In this document: positions 55,967-64,000 of the stretch, in pieces | Layout of the letters: each line of letters begins with the position of its first letter | Numbering within the stretch: the first letter of the stretch is position 1 | Source of the DNA: Halomonas saccharevitans | Lineage (GTDB): Bacteria; Pseudomonadota; Gammaproteobacteria; Pseudomonadales; Halomonadaceae | DNA length: 64,000 nt | Assembly (NCBI RefSeq): GCF_900116405.1 | Contig: NZ_FPAQ01000019.1 | Coordinates: forward strand, 1-64,000 | Direction of reading: 5' to 3' | The notes under the pieces: model-generated | Database searches by the model: none | Seen by the model: only the letters and a program-made list of their open reading frames with translations | Told to the model about the DNA's origin: nothing | Program-made: the position numbers and the translations under genes

Positions 55967-57016
55967 TCAGCTCTCTTGTGTCGCCTCGTCGTTCAGGCTG
56001 GGCTCGGTGGCAATCAGCTCCAGGCGGTCATAGAGCGTCTCGGGCACCGGTTCCGGCTCGTTGACTTCCAGGGGGGTAGGCATGCCACGGGGCACTTCCA
56101 CGACCTCGCGCAGACGGGCGTAGTCCACCGGGTACTCCAGGCCACTGGTCGCCGTATCGACCTGGGAGAGCGCCTCGGTGATGCGCTGGATGGAGGTGCC
56201 GTCCTCCTCATCGAGGTAGGGGTAGGCCTGAACATGCAGGACGCCGTCGGACCAGCCGAGCTTGAGGGTCTCGTTGATCAGCTTGACCTGAGTGCCGACC
56301 GGCAGACGCGGGAAGAGGGTCTCGATGTCCTCAGGGAGCATGCGAATGCAGCCGTGGGTGACGCGCATGCCGACGCCTTCAGGCCGATTGGTGCCATGGA
56401 TCAGATAGCCGGGAATGCCCAGGCGCATCTTGAACCGGCCCATCGGATTGTCCGGCCCTGGCGGTACCACGCTTGGCAGCGTGCGGCCCTCGGCGGCGTG
56501 CTCCTGGATGATCGACTTCGGCGGGTACCAGGCGGGATCCTTGACCTTCTCGGTGATCCGGGTCTCGCCCAGCGGCGTCTTCCAGTCCATCCGGCCCACG
56601 GCGATGGGGTAGGTCTCGACGCGGGGCGTTTCGCCCTCTTCGGTGGGCGGATAGTAGTAGAGGCGCATCTCGGCCACGTTGACCACCAGGCCATCGCGGG
56701 GGCCTTCGGGGAGGATAAAGCGGCCCGGAATCACCACCTCGGTGCCCTCGAAGGGCGCCCAGATGCTGATGTCGGGGTTGGCGCGGATCATCTCCTCGTA
56801 GCCGATGCCGTGTTCGTGACCGATGTCGATCAGGGTGTCTTCTTCTTCGGTAACGATGGTGTACACCTCGCCGACGAGGTCACCCTCCTCGGGAAGGGGG
56901 TAGTGGCCGCGCGGCCAGTCGTCGGTGCTGGCCTGCAGGGGTGCGGTCAGGGCGGCGAAGAGGCCCAGTGCGGTGGCAAATCGGGCAGTGAGCCCGAGCG
57001 GGGGAAAGTGCGTCAT
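55967..57016 (-). CDS. L,D-transpeptidase, ErfK/YbiS/YcfS type
   Basis: A 349-residue periplasmic enzyme that in relatives attaches Lpp to peptidoglycan or makes 3-3 cross-links. A signal peptide (about 8-29) is followed by a LysM-like domain (about 50-97) and a YkuD catalytic domain with His207 (LIHGTN) and Cys223 in THGCIRM; the full motif HxxGxxxTHGCIRM is intact. A 110-residue C-terminal extension, rich in E and P, is longer than in E. coli paralogues. It converges with the lipoprotein gene at 55410, which is a likely substrate. mfd follows 147 bp upstream in the same direction. Confidence 0.9.
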   Translation of the reverse strand: MTHFPPLGLTARFATALGLFAALTAPLQASTDDWPRGHYPLPEEGDLVGEVYTIVTEEEDTLIDIGHEHGIGYEEMIRANPDISIWAPFEGTEVVIPGRFILPEGPRDGLVVNVAEMRLYYYPPTEEGETPRVETYPIAVGRMDWKTPLGETRITEKVKDPAWYPPKSIIQEHAAEGRTLPSVVPPGPDNPMGRFKMRLGIPGYLIHGTNRPEGVGMRVTHGCIRMLPEDIETLFPRLPVGTQVKLINETLKLGWSDGVLHVQAYPYLDEEDGTSIQRITEALSQVDTATSGLEYPVDYARLREVVEVPRGMPTPLEVNEPEPVPETLYDRLELIATEPSLNDEATQES

Positions 57017-57163
57017 CGAGTCATGTCTCGTGGTTACCGGTCGTCGGGGGCGGCGATGGGCCCGTCCTGGGCGCTTTGACCCTATAGTATCGCCCGCGAC
57101 GACCGGTTTCTGCCAGATGGGGCGAGTGGATCGGCATTGGCCGATCCACCGCGGTGTGCTTGA

Positions 57164-60100
57164 TCAGGCCGCCTCGGCCTTGCGGTTGAGGGTCTCGAGG
57201 AGCTCTTCCACCGCCGTGAAGCGGGCGTCTTCCTGCTCCATGCTCGCCTCGAAGCGCAGGGTGTCGGCGCCGTCGAGGCGGTAGCGGTCGGGCGCCTGCT
57301 GGATCAGCTGTACCAGCACCAGCGGATCGACGGCGGTCTGGCCGGAGAAGATCACCCGGCCTTTCTCGGGACCGGCCTCCAGGCGAGCGATGCCCAGGCG
57401 CTCGGCGCGCTGACGCAGCCGCGTCTGGCGCAGCAGGGTCTTGACCGGCGCCGGCAGCAGGCCGAAGCGGTCGATCATCTCTACCTGCAGCTCCTTGAGT
57501 TCCGCTTCGTCGGCGGCGCTGGCGATGCGCTTGTACATCACCAGGCGCTGCTGCACGTCGTGGAGGTAGTCGTCGGGGATCAGTGCCGGCAGGTTGAGGC
57601 TGACCTCGACGCCCTGGTCCAGCGGCGCCTCGATATTGGGGGTGCGCCCCTCGCGGATCGCCGTCACCGCGCGGTCGAGCATCTGCATGTAGAGACCGTA
57701 GCCGACGGCCTCCATCTGTCCGCTCTGCTCCTCACCGAGCAGCTCGCCGGCCCCGCGGATCTCCATATCGTGGCTGGCCAGGGTGAAGCCGGCCCCCAGG
57801 TCCTCGGCACCGGCGATGGCCTCCAGCCGCTTGGCAGCGTCCTTGCTCATGATCCTTGGTGGCGGGGCGAGCAGGTAGGCATAGGCCTGGTGGTGGCTGC
57901 GTCCGACGCGGCCGCGCAGCTGGTGGAGCTGGGCCAGGCCGAACTTGTCCGCGCGCTCGATGACGATGGTGTTGGCGCTGGGCACGTCGATGCCGGTCTC
58001 GATGATGGTCGAGCAGACCAGCACGTTGAAGCGCTTGTGGTAGAAGTCGGACATGATCCGCTCGAGCGAGCGTTCCGGCAGCTGGCCATGGGCGACGCCG
58101 ACTCGGGCCTCGGGCACCAGCTCGCGGACCTTCTCGGCGGCGGTCTCGATGGTCTTGACTTCGTTGTGCAGGAAGTAGACCTGGCCGCCGCGCAGGATCT
58201 CGCGCAGGATCGCTTCCTTGATCATCGCTTCGTCGCGCTGCTGGACGAAGGTCTTCACCGACAGGCGCCGGGCCGGCGGGGTGGCGATGATCGAGAGATC
58301 GCGGATGCCGCTCATGGCCATGTTCAGCGTCCGCGGGATCGGGGTGGCGGTCATGGTCAGGATGTCCACCTCGGCGCGCAGGCTCTTGAGACGCTCCTTC
58401 TGGGCCACCCCGAAGCGGTGCTCCTCGTCGATGATCAAAAGGCCCATCTTGGGCAGCTTGGTGCTCTTGGAGAGCAGCTTGTGGGTGCCGATGACGATAT
58501 CCGCCTGGCCCTCCTCGATGCGCTTCAGGACGGCGGCCTGCCCCTTGCCGGCGGTGAAGCGCGAGATCAGCTCGATATTCACCGCGGTATCGGCGAAGCG
58601 GTCGCGGAAGTTCTCGAAGTGCTGACGGGCGAGCAGGGTGGTGGGCACCAGCACCACCACCTGGCGGCCGGCGTGGACCGACAGGAAGGCGGCGCGCATG
58701 GCGACCTCGGTCTTGCCGAAGCCGACATCGCCGCAGACCACCCGGTCCATGGGGCGCGGAGCGGTCAAGTCGCCGATCACGGCCTGGATGGCGGCGCGCT
58801 GGTCGGGGGTCTCCTCGAAGGGGAAGCTGGCGGCGAAGCGGGCGTACTCCTCGTCGGGCGGCGGGCAGGCGAAGCCCTCCCGCGCCTCGCGGCGGGCGTA
58901 GATGTCTAGCAGTTCGGCGGCGGTGTCGCGAATCTTCTCGGCGGCGCGGCGGCGCGCCTTCTCCCACTGGTCGGAGCCCAGCCGGTGCAGCGGGGCGAGT
59001 TCGTCGTCGGCGCCGGCATAGCGCGAGATCAGGTGCAGGCTGTCCACCGGCACGTAGAGGCGCGCGCCCTCTGCATACTCCAGGGTCACGAACTCGGCGG
59101 CCTGGCCGCCGGCCTCGATCGTCTCGAGCCCCTTGTAGCGGCCCACGCCATGGGCCTGATGAACGACCGGCACCCCGGGGCGCAGTTCCGAAAGATGGCG
59201 GATCGCCAGCTCGCCGTCGTCGGTGGCCTTCTCGCGACGCCGACTCTGAAGCACCACCTCGCCGAAGAGTTCGGTCTCGCTGATCACCGCGAGGTCGGGG
59301 TCGGTCAGCCACAGGCCGGCATCGATCTCGCCCTCGGTGATGGCCAGGCGCGCGTCGCTCGCGAGGAAACCGGCGAAGTCGTCGACGTGGGGCAGGGTGA
59401 GCCCCAGCGGTGCCAGGGTCTCCTCCAGGGCCTCGCGGCGGCCGCGCGATTCGGCGACGAACAGCACGCGAGTGGCGGGGTGGTCGTCGAGGAAGGTCGA
59501 AAGATTGGCCAGCGGCTGCTTGGCGCGGGCGTTGACCGTGACCGTCGGCGGCGCCTGGCTGGCGGGCTCCACGGCGTGCCGGTGCTCAGGATCTTCGGTC
59601 AGGGCCACCCGGGGATGGCGCTTGATGCCACCGAAGACCTCAGCGACGGGCACGAATGCCCGATGGGGTGGCAGCAGCGGGCGGGTCGGGTCGACGCCGA
59701 GATTCTCGAAGCGACTCTCGATGGCCGCCCAGTGGTGCTCGGCCGCCTCGAAGATATCGGGCAGCATGGCCACGCGGGTGCCCTCGGCCAGGTGTTCGAA
59801 CAGCGTCGCCGTCTCGTCGAAGAACAGCGGCAGGTACTGCTCGAGGCCGGGGGAGGGGATGCCTTTGAGGGCATCCACGTAGAGCGGGCACTGGCGCGGG
59901 TCGACGTCGAACAGCGTCTCGAACCCCTCGCGGAAGCAGGCGATGGCCGAGCGCGACAGCGAGTACTCGTGGGCCGGCAGCAGCTCAACGCGCTCCACCC
60001 GGTCGGCGCTGCGCTGGGTGTCGGGATCGAAGTGGCGCAGGGTGTCGATCTCGTCATCGAACAGGTCGATGCGCAGCGGCGACTCGGCGCCCATGGGGAA

Positions 60101-60613
60101 CAGGTCGATCAGCGCGCCGCGCAGGGCGTACTCGCCGGGTTCGAAGACCGTCTCCACGGCGCGGTAGCCGGCGCGCGAAAGGGCGCTGCGAAAGCCTTCG
60201 CGATCCAGCGTCTGGCCCGCCTCCAGCGTCATGACGCGCCCGGCGATGTAGTCCACCGGGGGCAGGCGCTGCATCAGGGTGTTGATGGCCACCAGCACGA
60301 TCCCGTGTTCGCCGTCCTGCAGGCGGCGCAGGGTGCGCAGCCTTGAGGAGACGATATCCTGGTGCGGCGAGAAGCTGTCGTAGGGCAGGGTCTCCCAGTC
60401 GGGGAAGGGCATCACCGGCATTCGGCCATAGAAGCCCAGGTCGCCCTCCAGGCGCTGGGCCGAGGCGGTGTCGGGGGTGATCACCAGCAGCGGCGCGTCT
60501 TCGGCCAGGTGCGCCAGGGCCAGCGCCGTGGCGCTGCCCGCTGGGGTCTGCCAGTAGAGGATGTCGCGCAGCCCCTGGGGGCGCGGCGGGTCGAGCGGCG
60601 AGAAGTTCGGCAT
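57164..60613 (-). CDS. mfd: Transcription-repair coupling factor
   Basis: Removes RNA polymerase stalled at DNA lesions and recruits UvrA. The 1149-residue protein has UvrB-like N-terminal domains (DILYWQTPAGSATALALA), the RNA-polymerase interaction domain near HQAHGVGRYKGLE, and the RecG-like motor with GDVGFGKTEVAMRAAF (Walker A), DEEHRFG (Walker B) and RVGRS. The C-terminal TRCF domain is complete (VEMIDRFGLLP). A TGGTATGAT extended -10 at 60665-60673 is a plausible promoter. It is divergent from gap. Confidence 0.97.
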   Translation of the reverse strand: MPNFSPLDPPRPQGLRDILYWQTPAGSATALALAHLAEDAPLLVITPDTASAQRLEGDLGFYGRMPVMPFPDWETLPYDSFSPHQDIVSSRLRTLRRLQDGEHGIVLVAINTLMQRLPPVDYIAGRVMTLEAGQTLDREGFRSALSRAGYRAVETVFEPGEYALRGALIDLFPMGAESPLRIDLFDDEIDTLRHFDPDTQRSADRVERVELLPAHEYSLSRSAIACFREGFETLFDVDPRQCPLYVDALKGIPSPGLEQYLPLFFDETATLFEHLAEGTRVAMLPDIFEAAEHHWAAIESRFENLGVDPTRPLLPPHRAFVPVAEVFGGIKRHPRVALTEDPEHRHAVEPASQAPPTVTVNARAKQPLANLSTFLDDHPATRVLFVAESRGRREALEETLAPLGLTLPHVDDFAGFLASDARLAITEGEIDAGLWLTDPDLAVISETELFGEVVLQSRRREKATDDGELAIRHLSELRPGVPVVHQAHGVGRYKGLETIEAGGQAAEFVTLEYAEGARLYVPVDSLHLISRYAGADDELAPLHRLGSDQWEKARRRAAEKIRDTAAELLDIYARREAREGFACPPPDEEYARFAASFPFEETPDQRAAIQAVIGDLTAPRPMDRVVCGDVGFGKTEVAMRAAFLSVHAGRQVVVLVPTTLLARQHFENFRDRFADTAVNIELISRFTAGKGQAAVLKRIEEGQADIVIGTHKLLSKSTKLPKMGLLIIDEEHRFGVAQKERLKSLRAEVDILTMTATPIPRTLNMAMSGIRDLSIIATPPARRLSVKTFVQQRDEAMIKEAILREILRGGQVYFLHNEVKTIETAAEKVRELVPEARVGVAHGQLPERSLERIMSDFYHKRFNVLVCSTIIETGIDVPSANTIVIERADKFGLAQLHQLRGRVGRSHHQAYAYLLAPPPRIMSKDAAKRLEAIAGAEDLGAGFTLASHDMEIRGAGELLGEEQSGQMEAVGYGLYMQMLDRAVTAIREGRTPNIEAPLDQGVEVSLNLPALIPDDYLHDVQQRLVMYKRIASAADEAELKELQVEMIDRFGLLPAPVKTLLRQTRLRQRAERLGIARLEAGPEKGRVIFSGQTAVDPLVLVQLIQQAPDRYRLDGADTLRFEASMEQEDARFTAVEELLETLNRKAEAA

Positions 60614-60664
60614 GCGATTCGGTTACCCAACCGTGTTCGTGAGCGGCGTATGTCAAGTGGCCTT

Positions 60665-60673
60665 ATCATACCA
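60665..60673 (-). promoter_or_regulatory. Extended -10 promoter element for mfd
   Basis: On the minus strand TGGTATGAT gives a TGn extended -10 box about 52 bp before the ATG. No good -35 is visible at the usual distance. Confidence 0.35.
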
Positions 60674-60744
60674 GCCCCGGCCTGGCGCTGTAGTCGAGCC
60701 AACGTTTGTGTAATACCCCTACAGCGGCTGCGACCATCCTGCGA

Positions 60745-60773
60745 TTGCCCCGGGGAGCGTCCCCCCGGATAAT
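60745..60773 (+). promoter_or_regulatory. Sigma-70 promoter of gap
   Basis: TTGCCC (60745-60750) and GATAAT (60768-60773) are spaced by exactly 17 bp, 45 bp before the start codon. Confidence 0.6.
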
Positions 60774-60817
60774 ACCTCCGACCCTACCTCACTATTCTCA
60801 CCCAGGAGAGGCCAGCC

Positions 60818-62281
60818 GTGAGCCAGCAGTCCCCCGATACCGTCTTCCAGGAATGGCACGACAACCAGGCGATCGCCGAACAGATGATCCCGATGATCGG
60901 CAGCCTCTATCGCCACAACAACGTGGTCGTGACCATGTTCGGGCGCTCGCTGTTCAACCGCAGCGTGATCCGCATCCTCAAGGATCATCGCTTCGTGCGT
61001 AAGGTCGAGGGCACCGAACTCTCTGTGCAGGATACCTTCCCGCTGGTCAAGGCGATGATGGACCTGAACCTGGGGCCGGCTCATGTCGACGTGGGCAAGC
61101 TGGGCGTGGCCTTCAAGCGCCAGGGCGGCGGCGACGCCGAGGCCTTCCTGCGCGATCAGCTGGGCGAGATCGTCGACGCCCACGACCCGGACGCCGGCAA
61201 CGGCGAGCCCAAGGACGTGGTGCTCTACGGCTTCGGCCGCATCGGCCGCATCCTCGCGCGGGTGCTGGTCGAGAAGGCCGGCGGCGGTAACCTGCTGCGC
61301 CTGCGCGCCATCGTGGTGCGCGGCCGCGGCGACATCGCCAAGGATCTCGAGAAGCGGGCAAGCCTGCTGCGTCGCGACTCGGTTCACGGCCCGTTCGATG
61401 GCACCATCAGCGTCGACGTCGAGTCGCGGACCCTGATCGCCAACGGCAACGCCATCAAGGTGATCTACGCTGACTCGCCGGCCGAGGTCGACTACACCGC
61501 CCACGGTATCGACAATGCCGTGGTGGTCGACAACACCGGTATCTGGCGCGATGCCGAGGGCCTGGGCCAGCACCTCGCGTGCAAGGGCGTGGCCAAGGCG
61601 CTGTTGACCGCCCCGGGCAAGGGCGACGTCAAGAACATCGTCTACGGTATCAACCACCAGGACATCAGCGACGAGGATCGCATCATCTCCGCGGCTTCCT
61701 GCACTACCAACGCCATCGTGCCGGTGCTCAAGGTGCTCAACGATGAGTTTGGCGTCGAGCACGGCCACGTGGAGACCGTGCACTCCTACACCAACGACCA
61801 GAACCTGATCGACAACTACCACAAGGGCGATCGTCGCGGTCGCAGCGCCCCGCTCAACATGGTGCTCACCGAGACCGGTGCCGCCAAGGCCGTGGCCAAG
61901 GCGCTGCCCGAGTTCGACGGCAAGTTGACCGGCAACGCCATCCGCGTGCCGACCCCCAACGTCTCCATGGCGATCCTCAACCTGCGCCTGGACAAGGAGA
62001 CTGACGCCGAGACGCTGAATAACTTCCTGCGCCGCATGTCGCTCGATTCGCCCTACCAGAAGCAGATCGACTTCGTCGACTCGCCGGAGGTGGTCTCCAC
62101 CGACTTCGTGGGCAACCGTCACGCCGGCATCGTCGATGCCAAGGCGACCATCGCCAACGGCAAGAATGCCGTGCTCTATGTCTGGTACGACAACGAGTTC
62201 GGCTACAGCTGCCAGGTGATCCGCATCCTGCAGCAGGTCTCCAACGTGCACTTCCTCAAGCTGCCCCGCGCCCAGGCCTGA
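60818..62281 (+). CDS. gap: Glyceraldehyde-3-phosphate dehydrogenase, long form
   Basis: Interconverts glyceraldehyde 3-phosphate and 1,3-bisphosphoglycerate. At 487 residues it is about 150 longer than typical GAPDH: an N-terminal helical extension (about 1-125) precedes the Rossmann domain (VLYGFGRIGRILARVL). The catalytic cysteine is Cys295 in SAASCTTNAIV, with His in the following HSYTNDQNLID block. The same long form occurs beside mfd in Pseudomonas. The start is a GTG at 60818 with AGGAGAG upstream. It is followed by a strong terminator and then the nqr operon. Confidence 0.93.
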   Translation: MSQQSPDTVFQEWHDNQAIAEQMIPMIGSLYRHNNVVVTMFGRSLFNRSVIRILKDHRFVRKVEGTELSVQDTFPLVKAMMDLNLGPAHVDVGKLGVAFKRQGGGDAEAFLRDQLGEIVDAHDPDAGNGEPKDVVLYGFGRIGRILARVLVEKAGGGNLLRLRAIVVRGRGDIAKDLEKRASLLRRDSVHGPFDGTISVDVESRTLIANGNAIKVIYADSPAEVDYTAHGIDNAVVVDNTGIWRDAEGLGQHLACKGVAKALLTAPGKGDVKNIVYGINHQDISDEDRIISAASCTTNAIVPVLKVLNDEFGVEHGHVETVHSYTNDQNLIDNYHKGDRRGRSAPLNMVLTETGAAKAVAKALPEFDGKLTGNAIRVPTPNVSMAILNLRLDKETDAETLNNFLRRMSLDSPYQKQIDFVDSPEVVSTDFVGNRHAGIVDAKATIANGKNAVLYVWYDNEFGYSCQVIRILQQVSNVHFLKLPRAQA

Positions 62282-62310
62282 TACCCTTCGGGCAGCGCAA
62301 GGCATCCAAG

Positions 62311-62398
62311 CACCGAGCCGCCAAGCTGACTCGGGACGGGCGGCAGGTGCTGAGCTGGAATGAGCCCCCGCTGGATCAAGCATCCAGCGGGGGCTTTG
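62311..62398 (+). repeat. Gene-end repeat, copy 2, with the intact gap terminator
   Basis: Positions 62311-62390 match 42732-42810 at about 67 of 80 positions. The repeat ends in an intrinsic terminator: AGCCCCCGCTGGAT (62363-62376), loop CAAGC, ATCCAGCGGGGGCT (62382-62395), then TTTGCGTT. This is the uninterrupted form of the sequence split after lipB. Confidence 0.8.
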
Positions 62399-62491
62399 CG
62401 TTGACGGCAGCGGCGGCGGACATGAGGCGCCGCGCGGCCTGCAACACCGCCGCTCCGTGCGTTGCAGCGCGCCTTGCGACCTAAGGGCAGG

Positions 62492-62520
62492 TGGTCATCC
62501 CTGGCGCTTGTCTTTATAAT
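62492..62520 (+). promoter_or_regulatory. Sigma-70 promoter of the nqr operon
   Basis: TGGTCA (62492-62497), a 17-bp spacer and a consensus TATAAT (62515-62520) lie about 127 bp before nqrA. The rest of the 366-bp gap between gap and nqrA holds the gap terminator and a leader. Confidence 0.6.
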
Positions 62521-62539
62521 ACTGTGGATTTTTCGGGGT

Positions 62540-62605
62540 GGTTCGAGCGACCCTCGAGCCTGTCTGGTAACGTACTGAAAACAGAAGAATTCGAATCCAT
62601 TCGAA
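62540..62605 (+). other. Structured 5' leader of nqrA
   Basis: In the predicted 120-nt leader, GGTTCGAG (62540-62547) pairs with CTCGAGCC (62553-62560, one G-T pair) and TTCGAA (62590-62595) with TTCGAA (62600-62605). A regulatory role is possible but not shown; no known riboswitch is recognised. Confidence 0.3.
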
Positions 62606-62647
62606 CCCCCTTTCTTCATCTATCCGATCCATCAACTGGGCGAGACT

Positions 62648-63997
62648 ATGATCGAAGTCAAGAAAGGCCTGGATCTCCCCATCGCGGGGACACCGGAGGA
62701 GCGTATCGAGGATGCGCGGCCGGTGCGCCATGTGGCCGTCCTGGGCACCGACTACGTCGGCATGAAGCCGACCATGGAGGTCCGTGAGGGAGACAGGGTC
62801 AAGCTTGGCCAGCTGCTCTTCACCGACAAGAAGATCGATGGCGTCCGCTTCACGGCCCCCGCGGCCGGTGAAGTCGTCGCCATCAACCGCGGCGAGAAGC
62901 GCAAGCTGCTGTCGGTCGTGATCAAGGTCGACGAGACCGAGGAAGCGGTCGAGTTCACCGCCCACGGCCGCGACAAGCTGGAGAGCCTGGAGCGTCAAGC
63001 CGTGGTCGACCAGCTGGTCGAGTCTGGGCTGTGGACGGCGCTGCGCACGCGTCCCTTCTCGCGCACGCCGGCCATCGACGGCACGCCGACTGATATCTTC
63101 GTCACCGCCATCGATACTCATCCGCTGTCCACCGATCCTGCCGCCATCATCAATGAACAGGCCGAGGCCTTCGAGGATGGCCTGAAGGTGCTGGCCCACC
63201 TCACCGAGGGGCAGGTCTATCTGTGCACGGCGCCCGAAGCGCGTGTGCCGGGTGGCGATCTCAAGGGCGTGCAGCAGGAGACCTTCGCCGGCCCGCACCC
63301 GGCCGGTCTCGTCGGGACGCACATCCACCATCTCTCGCCCGTTGCTCTGCACAAGCGTGTCTGGCACATCGGCTATCAGGACGTCATCGCCTTCGGCAAG
63401 CTGTTCGCCGAGGGTAAGCTCGACGTCAAGCGCGTGATCGCCGTGGGTGGCCCGCGCGCCGAGAATCCTCGCCTGCTGCGCACCCGCCTCGGGGCAAGCA
63501 CCGAGGAACTGCTGGACGGTGAAGTCGTCGAACCTAACGGAACCCGCGTGATTTCCGGTTCGGTGTTCTCAGGATTCACCGCCGAGGGAAGTCTCTGCTA
63601 TCTGGGACGCTTCCACCATCAGATCAGCCTGCTCGAGGAAGGCAACAAGCGCATCTTCATGGGCTGGATGTCGCCTGGCGCTAACCGCCACTCGGTACTG
63701 GGCATCTACATCTCGAAGATCAAGGGCCTGAGCAGCTACGCGCCGACCACCTCGACCAACGGCTCCGAGCGCGCCATGGTGCCGGTGGGGGCGTATGAAA
63801 AGGTAATGCCGCTGGACATCCTGCCCACCCAGCTGCTGCGCACGCTGATCGTCGGCGATATCGAGACGGGAATGTCACTGGGCTGCCTGGAGCTGGATGA
63901 AGAGGACCTGGCGCTGTGCACCTATGTGTGCCCCGGCAAGTATGAGTACGGTCCCATCCTGCGTGACAATCTCACCATGATCGAGAAAGAGGCCTGA
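62648..63997 (+). CDS. nqrA: Na+-translocating NADH:quinone reductase subunit A
   Basis: The quinone-site subunit of the sodium-pumping NQR complex that couples NADH oxidation to Na+ export, fitting a salt-tolerant organism. The 449-residue protein starts [18 protein letters not shown] and shows [42 protein letters not shown] and the C-terminal [22 protein letters not shown]. The sequence is complete; the window ends three bases after its stop and nqrB should follow. The promoter at 62492-62520 drives the operon. Confidence 0.97.
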   Translation: MIEVKKGLDLPIAGTPEERIEDARPVRHVAVLGTDYVGMKPTMEVREGDRVKLGQLLFTDKKIDGVRFTAPAAGEVVAINRGEKRKLLSVVIKVDETEEAVEFTAHGRDKLESLERQAVVDQLVESGLWTALRTRPFSRTPAIDGTPTDIFVTAIDTHPLSTDPAAIINEQAEAFEDGLKVLAHLTEGQVYLCTAPEARVPGGDLKGVQQETFAGPHPAGLVGTHIHHLSPVALHKRVWHIGYQDVIAFGKLFAEGKLDVKRVIAVGGPRAENPRLLRTRLGASTEELLDGEVVEPNGTRVISGSVFSGFTAEGSLCYLGRFHHQISLLEEGNKRIFMGWMSPGANRHSVLGIYISKIKGLSSYAPTTSTNGSERAMVPVGAYEKVMPLDILPTQLLRTLIVGDIETGMSLGCLELDEEDLALCTYVCPGKYEYGPILRDNLTMIEKEA

Positions 63998-64000
63998 TGA

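Overview
The window is a gene-dense, high-GC chromosomal segment of a gammaproteobacterium. The protein set and gene order best fit a member of the Halomonadaceae (Halomonas-like). Several blocks follow a pseudomonad-style order: bioBFHCD next to comF, dsbD/accBC/prmA/dusB/fis/purH, rsfS-rlmH-mrdA-rodA-mltB-rlpA-dacA-ybeD-lipB, and mfd/gap/nqr. A PPi-type phosphofructokinase, the Na+-pumping NQR complex and tetrahydromonapterin genes fit a halophilic relative. This placement is inferred from gene content; no 16S gene is present.

Layout. 1-332: end of an IS5-family element with the 5' part of its transposase. 418-1953: a GAF/PAS/GGDEF diguanylate cyclase. 2050-8566: tRNA-Leu(TAG), the biotin operon bioB-F-H-C-D with a candidate BirA operator, then comF and srkA. 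8739-14390: an exported protein, folE-folX, gabD, purH and fis. 14387-20539: dusB, prmA, accC, accB and dsbD, all on the minus strand. 20739-25933: a DUF2333 protein, ppa, a two-domain phosphatase/kinase relative that has lost key catalytic residues, and a PPi-dependent phosphofructokinase. 26103-32094: mpl-ubiX, a LysE-type exporter, a DedA-PAP2 fusion, and two overlapping membrane proteins with decayed GGDEF domains. 32193-42757: proA-nadD-rsfS-rlmH and the cell-elongation/peptidoglycan block mrdA-rodA-mltB-rlpA-dacA, then ybeD-lipB. 42812-43001: a small insertion-like element splits the lipB terminator, and lipA lies beyond it in opposite orientation. 44332-53702: a LysR regulator, a DUF3141 (PhaC-like) hydrolase, topA, two small genes and the ABC-F ATPase ybiT. 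53873-57016: a helical protein and an envelope-tethering cluster (YafK-like L,D-transpeptidase fold, an Lpp/OprI-type lipoprotein, an ErfK-type L,D-transpeptidase). 57164-63997: mfd, gap and nqrA, the first gene of the nqr operon.

Functional themes are cofactor synthesis (biotin, lipoate, pterin, prenyl-FMN), fatty-acid initiation (biotin made by bio genes is loaded on AccB), and building and tethering the cell wall. Most genes are ordinary housekeeping genes. The parts most worth a second look are the doubly degenerate phosphatase/kinase protein (22871-24583), the insertion-like element and its interrupted gene-end repeat (42732-43020, partner copy at 62311-62398), the lipoprotein/L,D-transpeptidase cluster (54608-57016), the paired degenerate-GGDEF proteins (30297-32094), and the candidate BirA operator (6760-6792). 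No CRISPR array, prophage or rRNA operon was seen.
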